Positions 5,451 to 7,633 of a stretch of DNA of 7,633 nucleotides are shown in pieces (position 1 is the stretch's first letter; each line of letters starts with the position of its first letter). Made by a program: the position numbers and the translations under genes. This DNA is from DSCS01 sp035391585 (lineage in GTDB: Bacteria > Macinerneyibacteriota > Macinerneyibacteria > Macinerneyibacteriales > DSCS01), in contig CAZNOX010000033.1 in the NCBI GenBank assembly GCA_964574875.1, positions 1-7,633 on the forward strand. The letters are read 5' to 3'. The notes beneath the pieces were generated by a model. It did no database searches and was not told the DNA's origin. It saw nothing but the letters and a program-made list of their open reading frames with translations.

Positions 5451-5762
5451 ATGGCATTGAGAATTAAAAAAGATGATATGGTTGTCGTTTTAGCGGGAAA
5501 ATACAAGGGGACAAAGGGTAAAGTCCTCCGTGTGTTCCCTGTGACGAACAGAGCCATCGTGGAAGGTGTCAATTATATTCACCGTCATACACGCCCCAAT
5601 CCGGACAACCCCAAAGGCGGCGTGGTGAAAAGAGAAGGCACGATCCACCTTTCAAACCTGGCTCTTTATTGTCCCAAATGCGACAAGGGCGTTCGTTTCA
5701 GAACGGTCAAGGAGAACAAAGATAAGAAGCGTGTCTGCGTCCATTGCGGCGAGGCGCTGTAA
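5451..5762 (+). CDS. rplX: 50S ribosomal protein L24 with Cys4 C-terminal tail
   Basis: L24 is an assembly initiator that binds 23S domain I near the tunnel exit. The 103-residue product has the usual length. A KOW motif is at about 10-30 (GKYKGTKGKVLRV at 16-28), followed by AIVEGVNYIHRHTRPNP and GGVVKREGTIHLSNLALYCP. The C-terminal tail has four cysteines as CPKC (74-77) and CVHC (96-99), a spacing like a zinc ribbon. The E. coli and B. subtilis L24 sequences I recall lack these cysteines, though forms with them occur in other bacteria. Zinc binding is inferred. The start follows GGAGGGAG (5439-5446) by 4 nt and gives the standard M-x-IKKxD opening. Confidence 0.97.
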   Translation: MALRIKKDDMVVVLAGKYKGTKGKVLRVFPVTNRAIVEGVNYIHRHTRPNPDNPKGGVVKREGTIHLSNLALYCPKCDKGVRFRTVKENKDKKRVCVHCGEAL

Positions 5763-5765
5763 GGT

Positions 5766-5770
5766 AGGTG
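5766..5770 (+). promoter_or_regulatory. Shine-Dalgarno of rplE
   Basis: AGGTG, preceded by AAGGT, lies 6 nt before ATG 5777. It is the weakest SD among the complete genes here and falls at the rplX/rplE junction, where E. coli has its S8 repressor site. I cannot see a clear S8-type hairpin. Confidence 0.6.
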
Positions 5771-5776
5771 TGGAAG

Positions 5777-6319
5777 ATGACATTTGAAATGAAAGAACGA
5801 TACACAAAAGAGATCATTAAAAAACTGATGGAGACGCATAAATACAAGAATGTCATGGAAGTACCCAAGCTTCAGAAGGTTGTCATCAACATGGGCGTGG
5901 GAGAAGCATCACGGAACATCAAGGTGCTTGAAGCGGCCATCGAGGACTTGAAAAAGATCACGGGACAGCAGCCGGTCATCCGGAATGCCAAGAAAAGTGT
6001 GTCGAACTTCAAGATCAGAGAAGGGATGCCCGTGGGGACATCGCTGACACTTCGCGGCGATATGATGTGGGCTTTCATGATGAGACTTCTCTATGTGGCT
6101 CTTCCCCGTATCAGGGACTTCCGCGGCGTGAGCAAGAACTCCTTCGACGGACGCGGGAACTATACCCTGGGCATCACGGAACAGATTATATTCCCCGAGA
6201 TCGAATATGACAAGATTGATGCCATCAGGGGGATGAATATTACCTTTGTGACAACGGCCAAGACCGATGCCGAAGCCAGGACACTTCTGGCCGAACTCGG
6301 TATGCCGTTTCAGAAGTAA
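5777..6319 (+). CDS. rplE: 50S ribosomal protein L5
   Basis: L5 binds 5S rRNA with L18 and places it on the large subunit; it also touches P-site tRNA. The product from ATG 5777 is 180 residues, equal to the family norm (about 179). It carries KVVINMGVGEASRN (34-47), TGQQPVIRNAKKSVSNFKIR (62-81), EGMPVGTSLTLRG (82-94) and RIRDFRGVSKNSFDGRGNYT (111-130). FPEIEYDKID and the closing LLAELGMPFQK follow. A Met-rich stretch DMMWAFMMRLL at 95-105 replaces the usual YEFLDRL-like helix; this is conservative in nature. A GTG at 5768 would add three residues but overlaps the AGGTG SD (5766-5770), so 5777 is chosen; ATG 5789 is too far from it. Confidence 0.97.
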   Translation: MTFEMKERYTKEIIKKLMETHKYKNVMEVPKLQKVVINMGVGEASRNIKVLEAAIEDLKKITGQQPVIRNAKKSVSNFKIREGMPVGTSLTLRGDMMWAFMMRLLYVALPRIRDFRGVSKNSFDGRGNYTLGITEQIIFPEIEYDKIDAIRGMNITFVTTAKTDAEARTLLAELGMPFQK

Positions 6320-6321
6320 TC

Positions 6322-6328
6322 AGGAGGG
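6322..6328 (+). promoter_or_regulatory. Shine-Dalgarno deciding the rpsN start
   Basis: AGGAGGG is 6 nt before ATG 6335. The in-frame ATG at 6329 begins directly after the SD with no spacing and cannot be a normal start, so the mature frame begins at 6335. Confidence 0.88.
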
Positions 6329-6334
6329 ATGCCG

Positions 6335-6520
6335 ATGGCGAAAAAATCGATGATTATCAAACAGCAAAGAAGACAGAAGTTTAAAGTGAGAGAGTATAAC
6401 AGATGTCAGATCTGCGGACGCCCCAAGGGATACTACCGTAAATTCGGTCTGTGCAGGGTCTGCCTGCGTAAATACGCCCTGGAAGGGAAACTCCCCGGGG
6501 TAACTAAAGCCAGCTGGTAA
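6335..6520 (+). CDS. rpsN: 30S ribosomal protein S14, zinc-binding type Z
   Basis: S14 is a late-assembling protein in the small-subunit head near S3, S10 and S19. The product is 61 residues, the exact length of the short zinc-binding (C+) type, in contrast to the roughly 100-residue cysteine-free form of E. coli. It starts MAKKSMIIKQQRRQKFKVRE. It carries CQIC (24-27) and CRVC (40-43), the four zinc ligands, with GRPKGYYRKFGL between them, and ends GVTKASW. Start 6335 is chosen on the SD position and on the family length. The gap to rplE is 15 nt and to rpsH 14 nt. The symbol is sometimes given as rpsZ for this type. Confidence 0.97.
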   Translation: MAKKSMIIKQQRRQKFKVREYNRCQICGRPKGYYRKFGLCRVCLRKYALEGKLPGVTKASW

Positions 6521-6534
6521 GAGGAGGAAAGACA

Positions 6535-6948
6535 ATGGTAATGACTGATCCTGTTGCTGATATGCTCACCCGTATCCGTAATGCGATACGCGCCAAGCAT
6601 GATTTTGTGACCGTACCCGCTTCCAAGATCAAAGGGGAGATCCTCAGACTGTTGAAGGAAGAAGGGTATATTGAAGATTATGAAGTCATTGATTCTGAGG
6701 AGTTCCGTAATGTGAAACTCTTCAATGTCAGACTCAAATATTACGGCGGACGCGATAAAGTCAGCGTCATCACCGAAATCAAGAGAGCCAGCCGGCCCGG
6801 CCTCAGGCTCTATAAAAAGAAGGACGATATTCCCATGGTCAACGAAGGCTTGGGAATCGCCATCATCTCGACGTCCAAGGGCGTCATGACCGACAAGCAA
6901 TCCCGTAAGTACGGGATCGGCGGCGAAGTGATCTGTTATATTTCATAA
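6535..6948 (+). CDS. rpsH: 30S ribosomal protein S8
   Basis: S8 is a primary 16S rRNA-binding protein (helix 21) of the central domain and in E. coli is the translational repressor of the spc operon. The 137-residue product is slightly longer than the common 130-132. It begins MVMTDPVADMLTRIRNAIRA. Next come VPASKIKGEILRLLKEEGYI and RASRPGLRLYKK. The C-terminal rRNA-binding region GLGIAIISTSKGVMTDKQSR (105-124) precedes GIGGEVICYIS. The first ATG is preferred over ATG 6541 because AGGAGG at 6522-6527 is 7 nt from 6535 but 13 nt from 6541, and related sequences also begin MVMTDP. Confidence 0.98.
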   Translation: MVMTDPVADMLTRIRNAIRAKHDFVTVPASKIKGEILRLLKEEGYIEDYEVIDSEEFRNVKLFNVRLKYYGGRDKVSVITEIKRASRPGLRLYKKKDDIPMVNEGLGIAIISTSKGVMTDKQSRKYGIGGEVICYIS

Positions 6949-6964
6949 TGAGGAGGATATACAG

Positions 6965-7519
6965 ATGTCAAGAATCGGAAATAGGATACTCAGTATACCT
7001 TCAGGGGTAACCGTTACCGTATCCAAAAGCAATGAGGTTGCGGTAAAAGGACCTTTGGGAGAGTTGTCACGTCAATTTGACATGGCTATGAAAATAACCG
7101 TGGAAAACGATACCATAAAAGTGGAGCGGCCCAATGAACTGAAGCGCAACAAGATGCTTCACGGAACCACCAACGCCCTGATCGGGACAATGATCGAAGG
7201 AGTCTCCAAGGGATACAAGAAGACTCTGATCATCGAAGGTGTAGGGTCCAGGGCCACTGTTCAGGGGAAAAAGGTCGTCTTCGAGCTGGGATATTCACAC
7301 CCAATCGAGTATGACATGCCTGAAGGCATCAATATCGAAGTGGAGAAGAATACCACCGTCCATATCTCCGGGATCGACAAGGAGAAGGTCGGGCTTGAAG
7401 CAGCCAAGATCAGGAAGTTCAGGAAGCCCACCGTCTATCTCTCCGGGAAGACCAAGCAGGGACGTGGTATCCGCTATGCCGACGAACGCATTAAGTACAA
7501 AGTCGGGAAGAAAGCTTAA
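6965..7519 (+). CDS. rplF: 50S ribosomal protein L6, with short C-terminal insertion
   Basis: L6 has two similar alpha/beta domains and lies near the sarcin-ricin loop and the factor-binding site. The 184-residue product is slightly longer than the usual 175-180. It begins MSRIGNRILSIPSGVTVTVS and contains GPLGELSRQF, NALIGTMIEGVSKGY, and FELGYSHPIEYDMPEGI (about 107-123). ISGIDKEKVGLEAAKIRKFR follows. The usual end signature RKPEPYKGKGIRY appears as RKPTVY, then LSGKTKQ, then GRGIRYADE (153-174), so about six extra residues seem to be inserted in this loop. The SD AGGAGG at 6951-6956 is 8 nt upstream. The TAA stop lies 17 nt before rplR. Confidence 0.97.
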   Translation: MSRIGNRILSIPSGVTVTVSKSNEVAVKGPLGELSRQFDMAMKITVENDTIKVERPNELKRNKMLHGTTNALIGTMIEGVSKGYKKTLIIEGVGSRATVQGKKVVFELGYSHPIEYDMPEGINIEVEKNTTVHISGIDKEKVGLEAAKIRKFRKPTVYLSGKTKQGRGIRYADERIKYKVGKKA

Positions 7520-7536
7520 GGTTAGGGGTGTCACAT

Positions 7537-7633
7537 ATGAAAAAAGTGCATAAAAAGACCGATAAAAAGGTAAAAAACCGAGTACGGAGGCATTTGCGTG
7601 TGAGAAAAGCTATCTCCGGGACAGCAAAACGCC
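7537..7633 (+). CDS. rplR: 50S ribosomal protein L18, N-terminal part (partial)
   Basis: The gene runs off the window after 32 codons and one base. L18 binds 5S rRNA together with L5 and attaches it to the large subunit. The visible part is a very basic N-terminus (KKVHKKTDKKVKNRVRRH) followed by LRVRKAISGTAKR. This matches the R-x-R-x(2)-ISGT-x(2)-R element that opens the L18 fold, where the next residues would be PRLxVxRS. The ATG follows AGGGGTG (7524-7530) by 6 nt, and its position after rplF is the canonical spc order. In that order the next genes would be rpsE, rpmD and rplO (inference from order, not seen). Confidence 0.92.
   Translation, partial: MKKVHKKTDKKVKNRVRRHLRVRKAISGTAKR

Noticed and set aside
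5751..5800. S8-binding translational operator at the rplX/rplE junction, as in E. coli
   Set aside because: I could not find a helix-21-like hairpin with the expected internal loop by eye; covariance search would be needed to call it.
6571..6590. 6-bp inverted repeat CGTATC/GATACG early in rpsH
   Set aside because: The stem is short with an 8-nt loop, in strongly conserved codons for RIRNAIR, and is expected by chance.
7311..7553. Plus-strand open frame overlapping the end of rplF and start of rplR
   Set aside because: It is out of frame with both recognised genes, low-complexity (Ser/Pro/Arg rich), and has no SD.

Overview
This window is a stretch of a bacterial ribosomal-protein superoperon. 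It runs from the last codons of tuf (EF-Tu), through the complete S10 cluster, and into the spc cluster, ending about 32 codons into rplR (L18). All 19 genes lie on the + strand in the canonical order tuf-rpsJ-rplC-rplD-rplW-rplB-rpsS-rplV-rpsC-rplP-rpmC-rpsQ-rplN-rplX-rplE-rpsN-rpsH-rplF-rplR. Every complete product has the expected family length and motifs. I see no mobile element, CRISPR array, RNA gene, foreign gene or broken gene.

Layout. Positions 1-80 are the tuf tail. Positions 93-5051 hold S10, L3, L4, L23, L2, S19, L22, S3, L16, L29 and S17 (the S10 cluster). Positions 5067-7633 hold L14, L24, L5, S14, S8, L6 and the start of L18 (the spc cluster). The longest gap between genes is 24 nt (rpsC-rplP). 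Two pairs overlap: rplD/rplW by 1 nt (TAATG) and rpmC/rpsQ by 11 nt. There is no visible promoter, leader or terminator at the tuf/S10 or S10/spc boundaries, so the str, S10 and spc blocks are probably co-transcribed here (inference). Nearly every gene has a strong Shine-Dalgarno sequence. In three junctions the stop codon and the SD are fused as TAGGAGG.

Organism. This is a bacterium of roughly balanced base composition. S14 is the short 61-residue zinc-binding form, and L24 ends in a Cys4 (C-x2-C / C-x2-C) zinc-ribbon-like tail. The tuf-rpsJ linkage occurs in many phyla. Some residues (for example MGKGKG in L16) do not look like close Bacillus relatives, so I leave the phylum unassigned.

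How the genes work together. EF-Tu delivers aminoacyl-tRNA. The other products are primary or secondary rRNA-binding proteins of the two subunits, and several contact each other or adjoining sites (L3/L14, L23/L29 at the exit tunnel, L4/L22 in the tunnel, S10/S14/S3/S19 in the head). Co-transcription and translational coupling keep them stoichiometric.

The region is ordinary in content, and I found no undescribed system. The items most worth checking are a pair of mutually exclusive inverted repeats early in rplD, a short insertion in the conserved C-terminal signature of L6, the Cys4 tail of L24, and the fused stop/SD junctions.
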